Positions 45,808 through 59,150 of a stretch of 64,000 nt of DNA are shown one piece after another (the stretch's first letter is position 1; every line of letters begins with the position of its first letter). The stretch comes from Pseudomonas sp. TNT3 (GTDB lineage: Bacteria; Pseudomonadota; Gammaproteobacteria; Pseudomonadales; Pseudomonadaceae). The translations under genes were made by a program, and so were the position numbers. The notes below the pieces were generated by a model that made no database searches, was not told where the DNA came from, and was given only the letters and a program-made list of their open reading frames with translations. The DNA is taken from positions 186,001-250,000 of the forward strand of contig NZ_WFGV02000002.1 in NCBI RefSeq assembly GCF_010095445.2. Direction: 5' to 3'.

Positions 45808-46434
45808 TCAGGCAGTGGTTTGCAAACCGGCGATGGTGCGCGGCATAGCGACAAAACCGGGCAAGGCTTCGACTCGGGCCAGCCAGGCGCGGACGTTGGC
45901 GTAATCATCGAGGGACACATTGCCTTCAGGCGCATGGGCAATGTAGCTGTAGGCAGCGACGTCGGCGATTGTAGGTTCGCTCCCGGCAAGCCAGGGCGTA
46001 TCGGCCAGTTCGTGATCCATAACCTTGAGCAGGTCGTGAGCGCGAGTGATGGCTTCTTCCGCGTTGTATGGCGCACCGAACACCGTGATCAATCGAGCCC
46101 GGGCGGGACCAAAAGCAATTTGCCCAGCGGCGACCGAGAGCCAGCGCTGAACCTTCGCTGCCTTTACAGGATCGGTTGGCAACCAACGACCGTCCCCGTA
46201 TTTCGTCGCCAGATACACCAGTATCGCGTTGGAATCAGCCAGGACCACGCCCTGATCATCCATTACTGGCACTTGCCCGAAGGGGTTGAGAGCGAGGTAT
46301 CCCGGCTGCTTGTGCTCGCCCTTGGCCAGATCAACGAAGATCAGTTCGGTGGGCAGCTGTAGCAAGGACAGCATCAATTCGGCACGATGAGCATGGCCGG
46401 AACGTGGGAAGTTATAGAGCTTGATCGGTTGCAT
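45808..46434 (-). CDS. Glutathione S-transferase
   Basis: This 208-residue soluble enzyme is read from ATG 46432-46434, which has CGGAGA upstream; the longer start at 46488 adds a non-conserved tail. The thioredoxin-like N-terminal domain contains [17 protein letters not shown] and [13 protein letters not shown] with the cis-Pro, then [10 protein letters not shown]; the helical C-terminal domain follows from about 88. The catalytic residue is probably Ser in RSGH. It is probably cotranscribed with the downstream flavin/iron-sulfur fusion and lies downstream of a LysR gene. Confidence 0.88.
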   Translation of the reverse strand: MQPIKLYNFPRSGHAHRAELMLSLLQLPTELIFVDLAKGEHKQPGYLALNPFGQVPVMDDQGVVLADSNAILVYLATKYGDGRWLPTDPVKAAKVQRWLSVAAGQIAFGPARARLITVFGAPYNAEEAITRAHDLLKVMDHELADTPWLAGSEPTIADVAAYSYIAHAPEGNVSLDDYANVRAWLARVEALPGFVAMPRTIAGLQTTA

Positions 46435-46533
46435 GGTCGTCTCCGAGGGAGAGGCGCCAGTAGATAGTTCAGCGCCGATGGCAGCCATCTTCCTTCAGTC
46501 ACCAAAACAACAGAATAACCACCCAATGCAAAC

Positions 46534-46558
46534 CATTATTTCAGCCAGTGAAATAATG
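46534..46558. promoter_or_regulatory. Perfect inverted repeat upstream of the glutathione S-transferase gene
   Basis: Ten-base arms CATTATTTCA and TGAAATAATG around a five-base spacer, 100 bases before the gene start and three bases after the LysR stop. No T-run follows, so an operator is likelier than a terminator. Confidence 0.5.
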
Positions 46559-46560
46559 AT

Positions 46561-47463
46561 TTAGTCCTGCAAGGCTGGATGGTCGCGCAGTTCATTCACG
46601 GCAAAATCGACGAAACTGCGAATTCGCGCCGGCGCCTTACGTCCGCCCTGATAGACCACATGGATGGGCAATGGCGGTAGCTCGTACTGGGCGAGGACAA
46701 CTTCCAGTTCACCAGCCGCCACCTGGCTTGCCACCTGATAGGACAACACCCGGGTAAGCCCCAACCCCAGACAGGCTGCACTGATTGCTGCCTGATTGGC
46801 CGTGACGATCAACCGCGGTTCCAGCCGAACGCTGAGCGAATTGCCCCCATCGAGGAAGGGCCACTGTCGCTGCTGACCCGTTGCAGATGTCGCTATCACC
46901 GGTAGCCGGGCAAGATCCTGCGGATGCAGTGGACGGCCGTTAGCTTCGAGGAATGCCGGTGAGGCGCAAATCACCCGGCGAACTTCTCCCACTCGGATTG
47001 CATGCTGGTTACTGTCGGCCAGCTCACCAATGCGCACCGCGACATCAACACCCTCTTCGACCATGCTGACGATTCGATCAACCAGCAGGGCATTAACGCT
47101 GACCTCTGGAAACCGGTTCAGGTACGCCACCATGATCGGCGTGACGAACAGGTCGCCGAACAGCACGGGGGCTGTAACCGTCAATTGCCCACGGGGTTGG
47201 GCATGACTGCCTGCTGCCGAATCTTCGGCTTCCTGCACTTCGGTGAGAATTCTCCGACAATCTTCCAGGTAACGCTGGCCCGCTTCGCTGAGGTGAACAC
47301 TGCGGGTAGTGCGTGTCAGCAACTGAGTACCGATGCGTTTTTCCAGTGCGGCGACCGCGCGAGTCACACTGGCTGCAGACATGCCCAAATGCCGCGCTGC
47401 TGCCGAGAAGCCTTGCGCTTGGGCGACGGCGGCGAAGACCTGCATTTCCTGAAAGCGGTCCAT
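46561..47463 (-). CDS. LysR-family transcriptional regulator
   Basis: This 300-residue regulator has a winged helix-turn-helix at residues 3-60 (MQVFAAVAQAQGFSAAARHLG, SAASVTRAVAALEKRIG), then a periplasmic-binding-like effector domain (GQLTVTAPVLFGDLFVTPIM). It resembles the many Pseudomonas LysR proteins that control nearby oxidoreductase or transferase genes. The glutathione S-transferase operon directly downstream, with an inverted repeat in between, is the likely target. Confidence 0.9.
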   Translation of the reverse strand: MDRFQEMQVFAAVAQAQGFSAAARHLGMSAASVTRAVAALEKRIGTQLLTRTTRSVHLSEAGQRYLEDCRRILTEVQEAEDSAAGSHAQPRGQLTVTAPVLFGDLFVTPIMVAYLNRFPEVSVNALLVDRIVSMVEEGVDVAVRIGELADSNQHAIRVGEVRRVICASPAFLEANGRPLHPQDLARLPVIATSATGQQRQWPFLDGGNSLSVRLEPRLIVTANQAAISAACLGLGLTRVLSYQVASQVAAGELEVVLAQYELPPLPIHVVYQGGRKAPARIRSFVDFAVNELRDHPALQD

Positions 47464-47489
47464 GAAGGTTTGCTCTGATTCAAACGCAA

Positions 47490-47539
47490 AAGATCGCAGC
47501 CTTCGGCAACTCCTACAAGAGCCCGATGGATGCGATCTT
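47490..47539. repeat. REP-type hairpin downstream of glmS
   Basis: Perfect nine-base arms AAGATCGCA and TGCGATCTT around a 32-base loop with CCTTCGGCAACTCCTAC. It is a common Pseudomonas REP variant and may be the glmS terminator. Confidence 0.65.
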
Positions 47540-47541
47540 CA

Positions 47542-47602
47542 GCGCGTTAACCAGATTGTGGATAACTTATTCCACAGTCACCGACTTCGCCAAGTTGCGT
47601 GG
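47542..47602 (-). other. attTn7 site at the 3' end of glmS, unoccupied
   Basis: Tn7 inserts about 25 bases past the glmS stop, guided by TnsD binding to the end of the gene. The conserved C-terminus NLAKSVTVE is present and the following sequence runs directly into the LysR gene with no transposon ends. Confidence 0.7.
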
Positions 47603-49399
47603 CTGGTCAACGTCAGTGCCTTTCAGCACGGCGACGTAGTACGACAGCAACTGCAAAGGGATGGTGTAGAGGATTGGCGACAGGATGTCGTGGATGTGCG
47701 GCATGTGCACAACGTGGGTGCCTTCTCCGTTGGTCATGCCGGCCTTCTCGTCTGCGAAGACGATCAGCTCGCCGCCACGGGCGCGGACTTCCTGAAGGTT
47801 GGACTTCAGTTTTTCCAGCAGCTCGTTGTTCGGTGCAACGGTCACCACTGGCATGTCGTTATCCACAAGCGCTAACGGGCCGTGTTTCAACTCACCGGCC
47901 GGGTAGGCCTCTGCGTGGATGTAGGAAATTTCCTTGAGCTTGAGAGCCCCTTCCATTGCTACCGGGAATTGCGCGCCACGACCCAGGAACAGTGTGTGGT
48001 TCTTCTCGGCGAACAATTCGGCGATTTTCTCCACGGTGCTGTCCATGGCCAGGGCTTCACCCAGGCGAGTTGGCAGACGACGGAGCTCTTCGACCAAGGT
48101 GGCTTCGACGCCTGCGCCCAACGTACCGCGAACCTGGCCCAAGGACAGGGTCAGCAACAACAGGCCGACCAATTGGGTGGTAAAGGCTTTGGTCGAGGCC
48201 ACGCCGATTTCGCGACCGGCCTGGGTCAACAGGGTCAGGTCGGACTCGCGCACCAGCGAGCTGATGCCGACGTTGCAGATGGCCAGACTGGCGAGGAAGC
48301 CCAGTTCTTTGGCGTTGCGCAGGGCTGCCAGTGTGTCGGCGGTTTCGCCGGACTGGGAGATGGTCACGAACAGGGTGTCCGGCTGCACAACCACTTTGCG
48401 GTAGCGGAATTCGCTGGCGACTTCGACCTGGCACGGGATACCGGCCAGCTCTTCCAGCCAGTAACGGGCAACCATGCCGGCGTGGTAACTGGTGCCACAG
48501 GCGACGATTTGCACGTTGCGAACTTTGGCGAACAGCTCGGCAGCCTGTGGACCGAATGCCTGTACCAGCACACCGTTCGGGCTTAGGCGACCTTCAAGAG
48601 TACGTTGCACCACAGCCGGTTGCTCGTGGATTTCCTTGAGCATGAAGTGGCGGAATTCGCCTTTGTCAGCGGCTTCGGCGCCGTCGCGGTACTGGACGCT
48701 TTCACGCTCGACAACCTGACCGTTTACATCCCAGATCTGCACGCTATCGCGGCGAATGTCGGCGATATCGCCTTCTTCCAGGTACATGAAGCGGTCGGTG
48801 ACCTGACGCAGGGCCAATTGGTCGGAGGCGAGGAAGTTCTCGCCCATGCCCAAACCAATGACCAATGGGCTACCACTGCGGGCGGCGACCAGACGGTCCG
48901 GCTGCTTCGCGCTGATTACGGCCAGGCCATAAGCGCCGTGCAGTTCTTTGACAGTGGCTTTCAGCGCAACGGTCAGGTCAGGCAGGTCTTTGAGTTTGTG
49001 GTTCAGCAGGTGCGCGATGACTTCAGTGTCAGTGTCCGACGTGAACACGTAGCCCAGCGCTTTGAGTTGTGCACGCAGCGCTTCGTGGTTTTCAATGATG
49101 CCGTTATGCACCACCGCCAGATCGCCAGAGAAATGCGGGTGAGCATTGCGTTCGCATGGAGCGCCGTGAGTGGCCCAACGGGTGTGGGCAATGCCGAGAC
49201 GACCGACCAGAGGCTCTTCTTCCAAGGCCAGTTCCAGCTCGCTGACTTTGCCCGGACGACGCATACGCTCGAGCTTTTCGTCATTGGTGTAGACCGCTAC
49301 ACCGGCGCTGTCATAACCACGGTACTCGAGGCGTTTCAGGCCTTCGAGCAAGATGGCGGTGATGTTACGTTCTGCGACTGCGCCGACAATTCCACACAT
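47567..49399 (-). CDS. glmS: Glutamine-fructose-6-phosphate aminotransferase (isomerizing)
   Basis: This 610-residue enzyme makes glucosamine-6-phosphate from fructose-6-phosphate and glutamine, the first step toward UDP-GlcNAc for peptidoglycan and LPS. The N-terminal nucleophile is Cys2 in MCGIVGA; the glutaminase domain has HTRWATHG and NAHPH, and the two SIS isomerase domains contain ACGTSYHAG and [12 protein letters not shown]. The C-terminus ends in KSVTVE. Its start is one base after the glmR stop, so the two are coupled. Confidence 0.97.
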   Translation of the reverse strand: MCGIVGAVAERNITAILLEGLKRLEYRGYDSAGVAVYTNDEKLERMRRPGKVSELELALEEEPLVGRLGIAHTRWATHGAPCERNAHPHFSGDLAVVHNGIIENHEALRAQLKALGYVFTSDTDTEVIAHLLNHKLKDLPDLTVALKATVKELHGAYGLAVISAKQPDRLVAARSGSPLVIGLGMGENFLASDQLALRQVTDRFMYLEEGDIADIRRDSVQIWDVNGQVVERESVQYRDGAEAADKGEFRHFMLKEIHEQPAVVQRTLEGRLSPNGVLVQAFGPQAAELFAKVRNVQIVACGTSYHAGMVARYWLEELAGIPCQVEVASEFRYRKVVVQPDTLFVTISQSGETADTLAALRNAKELGFLASLAICNVGISSLVRESDLTLLTQAGREIGVASTKAFTTQLVGLLLLTLSLGQVRGTLGAGVEATLVEELRRLPTRLGEALAMDSTVEKIAELFAEKNHTLFLGRGAQFPVAMEGALKLKEISYIHAEAYPAGELKHGPLALVDNDMPVVTVAPNNELLEKLKSNLQEVRARGGELIVFADEKAGMTNGEGTHVVHMPHIHDILSPILYTIPLQLLSYYVAVLKGTDVDQPRNLAKSVTVE

Positions 49400-49400
49400 G

Positions 49401-50177
49401 CTATTTCTCCTGACTGACAGCAGCGCAGATCAAAGTGATTCCGCGCGCCTGAATCTGATCGCGTGCTTCTAGCGGCAAGCGATCATCGGTAATAAGGGTA
49501 TGGACACTGCCCCATGGCAGTTCCAGGTTTGGAATCTTGCGGCCGATCTTGTCGGCCTCAACCATCACCACGACTTCGCGAGCAACATCAGCCATGACTC
49601 GACTGAGTCCCAGCAATTCGTTGAAGGTGGTTGTACCGCGTACCAGGTCGATGCCATCGGCACCGATGAACAACTGGTCGAAGTCGTAAGAGCGTAGTAC
49701 CTGCTCGGCAACCTGCCCTTGAAAGGACTCGGAATGCGGGTCCCAGGTGCCACCGGTCATCAATAGCACCGGTTCATGTTCCAGTTCGCTCAATGCGGTG
49801 GCGACATGCAGGGAGTTGGTCATCACGACTAGACCGGGCTGTTGCCCGAGTTCTGGAATCATCGCTGCGGTCGTGCTGCCGCTATCGATGATGATCCGCG
49901 CATGTTCGCGGATTCGCGTGACTGCAGCGCGGGCGATGGCCTGTTTGTATTTCGAGATCGGTTGGCCGATGTCGGCGACCAGTTCTTGAGGCATGGTAAT
50001 CGCACCACCGTATCGGCGAAGCAGCAGACCATTGCTTTCAAGTGCTGCCAGGTCCTTGCGGATCGTAACTTCCGAAGTTTCGAAGCGCTTGGCCAACTCA
50101 TCCACACTGACTTCGCCCTGCTCATTGAGCAAGGCGAGGATGTTGTGGCGGCGTTGTGGTGTATTGCGCTTCGACAT
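49401..50177 (-). CDS. glmR: DeoR-family regulator GlmR
   Basis: Predicted length 258 residues from the ATG at 50175-50177, which begins [17 protein letters not shown]; a longer start at 50219 adds 14 non-family residues, and neither has a strong ribosome site. The DeoR helix-turn-helix is at residues 8-60 ([23 protein letters not shown]). The sugar-phosphate-binding domain has [13 protein letters not shown] and FIGADGID. It probably senses an amino-sugar phosphate and controls glmS, with which it is coupled, and glmU upstream. Confidence 0.88.
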   Translation of the reverse strand: MSKRNTPQRRHNILALLNEQGEVSVDELAKRFETSEVTIRKDLAALESNGLLLRRYGGAITMPQELVADIGQPISKYKQAIARAAVTRIREHARIIIDSGSTTAAMIPELGQQPGLVVMTNSLHVATALSELEHEPVLLMTGGTWDPHSESFQGQVAEQVLRSYDFDQLFIGADGIDLVRGTTTFNELLGLSRVMADVAREVVVMVEADKIGRKIPNLELPWGSVHTLITDDRLPLEARDQIQARGITLICAAVSQEK

Positions 50178-50276
50178 GAGCTGGTAAGTTTCGATTCGAA
50201 AGATAACGGAAGCAATCAAAACCTATCGGCGAAACTTCGTCAAGCGGGGAGCGATAAAAAATCTGTGGATAAAAGC

Positions 50277-50366
50277 ATCGCGGGTAAGCCTTGCTCCTAC
50301 AGAAACAGGTTGTTCATAACTTTAATGAACGACTTCTGTTTGTAGGACCAAGGGCTTACCCGCGAT
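50277..50366. repeat. REPIN-type inverted repeat between glmU and glmR
   Basis: Outer arms ATCGCGGGTAAGCC and GGCTTACCCGCGAT, with inner arms CTACAGAAACAG and CTGTTTGTAG, separated by a central GAACGACT segment. Two exact DnaA boxes flank it at 50264-50272 and 50392-50400. Confidence 0.8.
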
Positions 50367-50401
50367 AGATATCTACAGACGCCAACTGATCTGTGGATAA
50401 C

Positions 50402-51769
50402 TCAGCTCTTCTGAATTTTTACCGGACGCTTCCAACCGTCGATATTTTTCTGGCGCGCTCTGCCCACAGCCAATTGTGCGTTATCCACATTCTGCGTGAT
50501 GGTTGAACCTGCCGCAGTGGTTGCACCGTTGGAGATATCCACAGGCGCCACCAGCGAATTGTTGGAGCCAATGAACACGTCTTCACCCAATACGGTTTTC
50601 CACTTATTCACACCATCGTAGTTGCAGGTGATGGTGCCGGCGCCGATGTTGGTTCGAGCACCGACCTCGGCATCACCGAGATAGGACAGGTGACCGGCTT
50701 TAGCGCCTTCGCCCAAATGAGCATTCTTGAGCTCAACGAAGTTACCCACATGCGCGCGAGCTTCGAGCACGCTACCCGGACGCAAACGAGCGAATGGGCC
50801 GGCATCGCTGCCTTCACCCATGATCGCGCCATCGATGTGGCTGTTCGCCTTGATCACTACGCCTTTGCGCAAGGTGCTGTCCTTGATGACGCAGTTCGGG
50901 CCGATCACCACATCGTCCTCAATGACCACGTTGCCTTCGAGGATCACGTTGATGTCGATCAGCACGTCGCGGCCGACGGTGACTTCACCGCGGACATCAA
51001 AACGCGCCGGGTCGCGCAGCGTTACGCCCTGAGCCATCAAACGAAGGCCGGCGCGAAGTTGATAGTGGCGCTCGAGCTCGGACAGCTGTTTGCGATCATT
51101 GGCGCCCTGCACTTCCATGGCGTCATGAGCTTGTTCGGTGGCCACCACCAAACCATCGCTGACTGCCATGGCAATCACGTCGGTGAGGTAATACTCACCT
51201 TGGGCGTTGTTATTGGAGAGCCGGCTCATCCAGCCACTCAGTTGCGCAAAAGGCATTGCCAGGATGCCGGTGTTGCCTTCAGTGATTGCACGCTGGGTTT
51301 CGTTGGCGTCCTTTTGCTCAACGATGGCTGTCACCTGACCTTGGGCATCGCGAACGATACGGCCATATCCGGTCGGGTCGTCCAGTTCCACAGTGAGCAA
51401 GCCAAGCTGTTTGGCCGCGACTTTCTTCAGCAGACGCTGCAGGGTTTCAACTTCGATCAACGGAACATCGCCGTACAGAATCAGCACGGTATCGGATTCG
51501 ATGAAGGGCACCGCTTGAGCAACGGCGTGACCGGTCCCCAGTTGCTTGTCCTGCAGGACAAAATTCAGGTCATCCGCCGCCAGACGCTCACGTACCGCGT
51601 CGGCACCATGACCGATCACTACGTGAATGCGTTGTGGGTCCAGCTGCCGTGCAGTGTGGATAACATGGCCAAGCATGGAGTTGCCGGCAATCGGGTGCAG
51701 TACTTTCGGCAGTGCCGAACGCATGCGAGTGCCTTGGCCTGCGGCGAGGATAACGATTTCTAGAGACAT
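50402..51769 (-). CDS. glmU: Bifunctional GlmU: glucosamine-1-phosphate acetyltransferase / GlcNAc-1-phosphate uridyltransferase
   Basis: A bifunctional protein of 455 residues. The N-terminal uridyltransferase has [20 protein letters not shown] at residues 8-27 and the conserved YGDVPLI. The C-terminal half is a left-handed beta-helix of hexapeptide repeats ([19 protein letters not shown] and onward) with the acetyl-CoA-binding region near [15 protein letters not shown]. It makes UDP-GlcNAc. It follows the ATP synthase operon and its terminator. Confidence 0.96.
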   Translation of the reverse strand: MSLEIVILAAGQGTRMRSALPKVLHPIAGNSMLGHVIHTARQLDPQRIHVVIGHGADAVRERLAADDLNFVLQDKQLGTGHAVAQAVPFIESDTVLILYGDVPLIEVETLQRLLKKVAAKQLGLLTVELDDPTGYGRIVRDAQGQVTAIVEQKDANETQRAITEGNTGILAMPFAQLSGWMSRLSNNNAQGEYYLTDVIAMAVSDGLVVATEQAHDAMEVQGANDRKQLSELERHYQLRAGLRLMAQGVTLRDPARFDVRGEVTVGRDVLIDINVILEGNVVIEDDVVIGPNCVIKDSTLRKGVVIKANSHIDGAIMGEGSDAGPFARLRPGSVLEARAHVGNFVELKNAHLGEGAKAGHLSYLGDAEVGARTNIGAGTITCNYDGVNKWKTVLGEDVFIGSNNSLVAPVDISNGATTAAGSTITQNVDNAQLAVGRARQKNIDGWKRPVKIQKS

Positions 51770-51828
51770 GACTGGCTACCAATCCTGGGTGGTCAGCGGC
51801 TGCGACCAGGTGATGAATATCGGAAAAG

Positions 51829-51857
51829 AAAAAAGGGTAGCCGAGGCTACCCTTTTT
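51829..51857 (-). terminator. Rho-independent terminator of the ATP synthase operon
   Basis: Stem AAAAGGGTAGCC / GGCTACCCTTTTT, loop GAG; the T-run on the minus strand immediately follows the stem, 30 bases past the atpC stop. Confidence 0.9.
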
Positions 51858-51886
51858 AATCAATCGCACAACAAAGTATCGACCTG

Positions 51887-52312
51887 TTAGTGGCCGAACT
51901 TCTTGCGGATTTGCTGAACGGTGCGCAGCTGAGCTGCGGCCTCGGCCAGACGTGCGGCGGCGGAACCGTAATCGAACTCCGCGCCCCGCTCATGCAAGGC
52001 CTTCTCGGCAGCCTTAACGGCTTCCTGAGCGGAGGCTTCGTCCAGGTCGGCAGCACGTTGCACAGTATCGGCAAGTACCTTGACCATGTTCGGCTGAACC
52101 TCGAGGAAACCACCGGAGATGTAATACACCTCCTCTTCCCCGCCCTGCTTGACCAGGCGGATCGGGCCCGGCTTGAGATTAGTGATCAGCGGCGCGTGAC
52201 CCAGGGCGATACCAAGATCACCCAGTGCACCGTGCGCAATCACCATCTCGACCAGGCCGGAAAAGATTTCCCCTTCCGCGCTGACGATATCGCAATGGAC
52301 TGTCATAGCCAT
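51887..52312 (-). CDS. atpC: ATP synthase F1 epsilon subunit
   Basis: At 141 residues, it has an N-terminal beta-sandwich ([33 protein letters not shown]) and a C-terminal helical hairpin ([13 protein letters not shown]) that couples rotation and inhibits ATP hydrolysis. A second in-frame ATG lies two codons in. It is the last gene of atpIBEFHAGDC. Confidence 0.95.
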   Translation of the reverse strand: MAMTVHCDIVSAEGEIFSGLVEMVIAHGALGDLGIALGHAPLITNLKPGPIRLVKQGGEEEVYYISGGFLEVQPNMVKVLADTVQRAADLDEASAQEAVKAAEKALHERGAEFDYGSAAARLAEAAAQLRTVQQIRKKFGH

Positions 52313-52357
52313 CTGATTGCCTCAACCTAAATTAGCGCCCGTTGCCGGGCGCCGGGA

Positions 52358-53764
<1,407 letters not shown>

Positions 53765-54625
53765 TTAAACCGCGGCAGCGCCGCCGACGATTTCCGAGAT
53801 CTCTTGGGTGATCGCAGCCTGACGCGCCTTGTTGTAGACCAGCTGCAAATCGCTGATCAAATCACCGGCGTTGTCGGTAGCGTTCTTCATCGCGATCATC
53901 CGCGCAGCTTGTTCAGCCGCGTTGTTCTCGACCACCGCCTGGTAGACCTGCGACTCCACGTAACGGACCATCAAGCCGTCAAGCAGCTCTTTGGCGTCCG
54001 GTTCGTACAGATAATCCCAGTGGTGCTTGAGTTCCTGTTCCGGGGTTGCCACCAATGGAATCAACTGCTCCACGGTAGGCTGTTGCGTCATGGTGTTGAT
54101 GAACTTGTTGGACACCACGGACAGGCGGTCAATACGGCCGTCCAGGTAGGCATCCAGCATCACCTTGACGCTGCCGATCAGGTCATTGATCGACGGCTCT
54201 TCACCCAGGTGGCTGATAGCTGCTACGACGTTACCGCCGAAGTTGCGGAAGAAAGCCGCACCCTTGCTACCAACAACACACAGATCGATCTCGACGCCGT
54301 TTTCGCGGTTTACCGCCATGTCCTTGACCAGAGCCTTGAACAGGTTGGTGTTCAAGCCACCACACAGACCACGGTCACTGCTCACCACAACATAACCGAC
54401 GCGCTTTACTTCACGGTCGAGCATGAACGGGTGGCGATATTCCGGGTTGGCGTTGGCCAGATGGCCAATAACCTGGCGGATGCGCTCCGCGTAAGGACGG
54501 CTAGCAGCCATGCGCATTTGTGCCTTGCGCATTTTACTGACCGCCACTTTTTCCATGGCGCTGGTAATCTTTTGCGTGCTTTTGATGCTCGCAATCTTAC
54601 TGCGAATCTCTTTTGCGCCTGCCAT
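53765..54625 (-). CDS. atpG: ATP synthase F1 gamma subunit
   Basis: The product (286 residues) is the central rotor shaft. It begins [20 protein letters not shown] and ends in a long helix with [20 protein letters not shown], both conserved in the family and forming the coiled-coil that turns inside the alpha/beta hexamer. [13 protein letters not shown] is the globular-domain signature. Confidence 0.97.
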   Translation of the reverse strand: MAGAKEIRSKIASIKSTQKITSAMEKVAVSKMRKAQMRMAASRPYAERIRQVIGHLANANPEYRHPFMLDREVKRVGYVVVSSDRGLCGGLNTNLFKALVKDMAVNRENGVEIDLCVVGSKGAAFFRNFGGNVVAAISHLGEEPSINDLIGSVKVMLDAYLDGRIDRLSVVSNKFINTMTQQPTVEQLIPLVATPEQELKHHWDYLYEPDAKELLDGLMVRYVESQVYQAVVENNAAEQAARMIAMKNATDNAGDLISDLQLVYNKARQAAITQEISEIVGGAAAV

Positions 54626-54675
54626 GTAACACCTATCAGGTTAGCAAGCGGGAGCCTCGCGGCTCCCGCTGCGGC

Positions 54676-56220
54676 TTACCAGGTTTGGGTGGCCTTGAAC
54701 TTCTCGATACCGGCTTTCATGCCAGCGTCGATTTCGTCATTGAAGTCACCCTTCACGTTGATCTTCGCCATCAAATCGGCGTGATCGCGGTTGAAGAAAG
54801 CAATCAGCGCTTGTTCGAAGCTGCCGATCTTGGCGATTTCAACGTCAGTCAGGAACCCACGCTCAGCGGCATACAGCGACAGCGCCATGTCAGCGATCGA
54901 CATTGGTGCGTATTGCTTCTGCTTCATCAGCTCGGTAACGCGCTGACCATGCTCAAGTTGCTTACGGGTCGCTTCGTCCAGGTCAGAAGCGAACTGGGCG
55001 AATGCCGCCAGTTCACGGTACTGAGCCAGAGCGGTACGGATACCACCGGAGAGCTTCTTGATGATCTTGGTCTGAGCGGCACCACCCACACGGGATACCG
55101 AAACACCGGCGTTCACTGCAGGACGGATCCCGGAGTTGAACATGGCCGATTCCAGGAAGATCTGACCGTCGGTGATGGAAATCACGTTGGTCGGAACGAA
55201 CGCGGAAACGTCGCCAGCCTGGGTTTCAATGATCGGCAGTGCGGTCAGGGAACCGGTTTTGCCGGTCACTGCGCCGTTGGTGAACTTCTCTACGTACTCT
55301 TCCGAAACGCGGGATGCGCGCTCCAGCAGACGCGAGTGGAGATAGAACACGTCGCCTGGGTAAGCTTCACGGCCTGGTGGACGGCGCAGCAGCAGGGAAA
55401 TCTGGCGATAAGCCACTGCTTGCTTGGACAGATCGTCATAAACGATCAGCGCGTCTTCACCGCGGTCGCGGAAGAATTCACCCATGGTGCAACCGGAGTA
55501 CGGAGCCAGGAATTGCAGTGCTGCAGATTCCGAAGCGCTCGCGGCAACGACGATGGTGTTAGCCAGTGCGCCGTTTTCTTCCAGCTTGCGAACCACGTTA
55601 GCGATGGTCGATTGTTTCTGACCGATGGCTACGTAGACGCAGAAAATACCGCTGTTTTTCTGGTTGATGATCGCGTCGATCGCCAGAGCGGTTTTACCGA
55701 TCTGACGGTCACCGATGATCAGCTCACGCTGGCCACGGCCGACAGGAATCATGGCATCGACAGCCTTGTAGCCAGTCTGTACAGGCTGGTCTACCGACTT
55801 ACGCCAGATCACGCCTGGAGCAACTTTCTCGACCGCGTCGGTCTCGGTGTTGTTCAGCGGACCTTTGCCGTCAACTGGGTTACCCAGTGCGTCGACTACG
55901 CGACCCAGCAGTTCCTTACCAACCGGAACTTCGAGGATGCGGCCGGTGCACTTGGCGCTCATGCCTTCAGCCAGAGACTGGTAGGAGCCCAAAACTACGG
56001 CACCTACGGAGTCTTGCTCCAGGTTGAGAGCCATACCGAAGACGCCGCCCGGAAACTCGATCATCTCGCCGTACATAACGTCGGCCAGACCGTGAATCCG
56101 CACGATACCGTCAGATACGCTGACGACAGTGCCTTCGTTACGGGCTTGGGAGGTCACATCGAGCTTGTCGATGCGGCCCTTGATAATTTCACTTATTTCG
56201 GAAGGATTGAGTTGCTGCAT
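54676..56220 (-). CDS. atpA: ATP synthase F1 alpha subunit
   Basis: This 514-residue subunit carries the non-catalytic nucleotide sites. Walker A GDRQIGKT is at about 170-177, and VGSYQ-type [13 protein letters not shown] and the arginine-finger region [12 protein letters not shown] are present. Confidence 0.98.
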   Translation of the reverse strand: MQQLNPSEISEIIKGRIDKLDVTSQARNEGTVVSVSDGIVRIHGLADVMYGEMIEFPGGVFGMALNLEQDSVGAVVLGSYQSLAEGMSAKCTGRILEVPVGKELLGRVVDALGNPVDGKGPLNNTETDAVEKVAPGVIWRKSVDQPVQTGYKAVDAMIPVGRGQRELIIGDRQIGKTALAIDAIINQKNSGIFCVYVAIGQKQSTIANVVRKLEENGALANTIVVAASASESAALQFLAPYSGCTMGEFFRDRGEDALIVYDDLSKQAVAYRQISLLLRRPPGREAYPGDVFYLHSRLLERASRVSEEYVEKFTNGAVTGKTGSLTALPIIETQAGDVSAFVPTNVISITDGQIFLESAMFNSGIRPAVNAGVSVSRVGGAAQTKIIKKLSGGIRTALAQYRELAAFAQFASDLDEATRKQLEHGQRVTELMKQKQYAPMSIADMALSLYAAERGFLTDVEIAKIGSFEQALIAFFNRDHADLMAKINVKGDFNDEIDAGMKAGIEKFKATQTW

Positions 56221-56241
56221 TGCTCTGCTGCCCCTTCAAAC

Positions 56242-56778
56242 TCAAGATTTCAATGCTTCGGCAAGGCTCGCGAGTTTGCCGCGAACCGAGCCATCGATAA
56301 CCAGGTCGCCGGCGCGGATGACAATGCCCCCAATAAGGGATTTGTCTTCCTCGACTTGCAGGCGCACTTCCCGGTTGAGTCGTGCACTGAGAACCTTGGC
56401 GAGTTTGTCTTGCTGTTCTTGGTTCAATGCAAAAGCACTGGTCACTTCAACGTCTACCGATTTCTCTTGTTCGGCCTTGTACAGGTCGAACAGAGCGGAT
56501 ATCTCCGGCAAAAGCGGGAGACGGTCGTTTTCGGCAACGACGTGAATGAAGTTCTGTGCCTTGGCATCAAACTTGTCGCCGCACACGTCAATAAACGTGG
56601 CGGCCTTGTCTGCGCTCGTCAGTCGCGGGGCCTTGAGCACGCGCTGCATGGTGTCGTCTTGCGACACTGCTGCAGCCAGGCCGAGCATGGCTGACCAAGA
56701 GGCCAGTTGCTGGTGGGCCTGGGCGTGCTCGAAGGCTGCCTTAGCGTAAGGTCGGGCCAACGTGGTCAATTCTGCCAT
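56242..56778 (-). CDS. atpH: ATP synthase F1 delta subunit
   Basis: Predicted length 178 residues. The N-terminal helical domain starts [17 protein letters not shown], and the C-terminal strand region [21 protein letters not shown] matches the family. It ties the peripheral stalk to the F1 head. Confidence 0.96.
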   Translation of the reverse strand: MAELTTLARPYAKAAFEHAQAHQQLASWSAMLGLAAAVSQDDTMQRVLKAPRLTSADKAATFIDVCGDKFDAKAQNFIHVVAENDRLPLLPEISALFDLYKAEQEKSVDVEVTSAFALNQEQQDKLAKVLSARLNREVRLQVEEDKSLIGGIVIRAGDLVIDGSVRGKLASLAEALKS

Positions 56779-56790
56779 GATCGCCCTCGC

Positions 56791-57261
56791 TTAAATTTCA
56801 GCAGCCAGTTTGTTTACCAGCTCCGCGTGCGCGTTTTGATCGATTGTGGCACCCAGGATCTTCTCGGCGCCGCCAACGGCCAGTGCACCCAATTGGGCAC
56901 GCAGCGCGTCTTTGACACTGTTCAGTTCCTGCTCGATCTCGGCCTGAGCCTGAACCTTCACACGGTCAGCGTCGATACGGGCTTTTTCAACAGCCTCTTC
57001 AACAATCTGGTTACCGCGTTTCTTGGCTTGCTCAATGATTTCGGCTGCCTGAGCTTTTGCTTCGCGCAGTTGCTGACCCGCTTTATCTTGGGCCAGCTCC
57101 AGGTCGCGAGCTGCTCGGGCGGCAGCGTCCAGTCCATCCGCGATCTTCTTCTGACGTTCGTGCAAAGCCGCGATGACCGGAGGCCACACGAACTTCATGC
57201 AAAACAGTACAAAAATGAAGAACGCAACGGACTGGCCAATCAGGGTTGCATTAATGTTCAC
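56791..57261 (-). CDS. atpF: ATP synthase F0 b subunit
   Basis: The 156 residues start with one transmembrane helix ([18 protein letters not shown], residues 7-24) followed by a long charged helix ([20 protein letters not shown]) that dimerises as the peripheral stalk. It lies 12 bases from atpH. Confidence 0.97.
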   Translation of the reverse strand: MNINATLIGQSVAFFIFVLFCMKFVWPPVIAALHERQKKIADGLDAAARAARDLELAQDKAGQQLREAKAQAAEIIEQAKKRGNQIVEEAVEKARIDADRVKVQAQAEIEQELNSVKDALRAQLGALAVGGAEKILGATIDQNAHAELVNKLAAEI

Positions 57262-57317
57262 GCCAACACCTCGCTCGTTCGTTGCACATCACACCAATTA
57301 CTCGAAGGTTCGAGTAA

Positions 57318-57590
<273 letters not shown>

Positions 57591-57662
57591 TTACGTCGTA
57601 TGGTTTAGGTTTTTTAGATTTTAAAGCGGTAAAACAAATCGTTTCATAGCCCTGTTCGGGCA

Positions 57663-57684
57663 CCCACCCGTTTGACCGGGTGGG
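57663..57684. promoter_or_regulatory. GC-rich stem-loop between atpB and atpE
   Basis: Perfect arms CCCACCCG and CGGGTGGG with a six-base loop, 25 bases after the atpB stop. No T-run follows. It may be an mRNA processing or stability element that, with the A/T-rich atpE leader, raises c-subunit output. Confidence 0.5.
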
Positions 57685-57708
57685 ACATCAGACTAGTCGA
57701 GACTGGTC

Positions 57709-59002
<1,294 letters not shown>

Positions 59003-59079
59003 CACTATTGCTCTCCAATGGTCGGCTGCCAGAATTCAATAACTTGGCATAATTTGTGCCGACAAAATGCGCGCAGAGT

Positions 59080-59101
59080 ATAGGGGCGGTTCTGCCCCTA
59101 T
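59080..59101. promoter_or_regulatory. Stem-loop between parB and atpI
   Basis: Perfect arms ATAGGGGC and GCCCCTAT with a six-base loop, 50 bases after the parB stop in the 148-base gap that must also hold the atp promoter. There is no T-run, so terminator and operator are both possible. Confidence 0.5.
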
Positions 59102-59150
59102 TCAACTGTCAGGTAGTGATTTCCGACTGCACGCTACATGAGGAAATGTT

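Noticed and set aside
47464..47566. Tn7-like insertion downstream of glmS
   Set aside because: The gap is about 100 bases and contains no transposon ends or transposition genes.
54613..56694. 693-residue plus-strand open frame opposite atpA and atpH
   Set aside because: Overlaps two certain ATP synthase genes; composition is that of a reverse reading of them.
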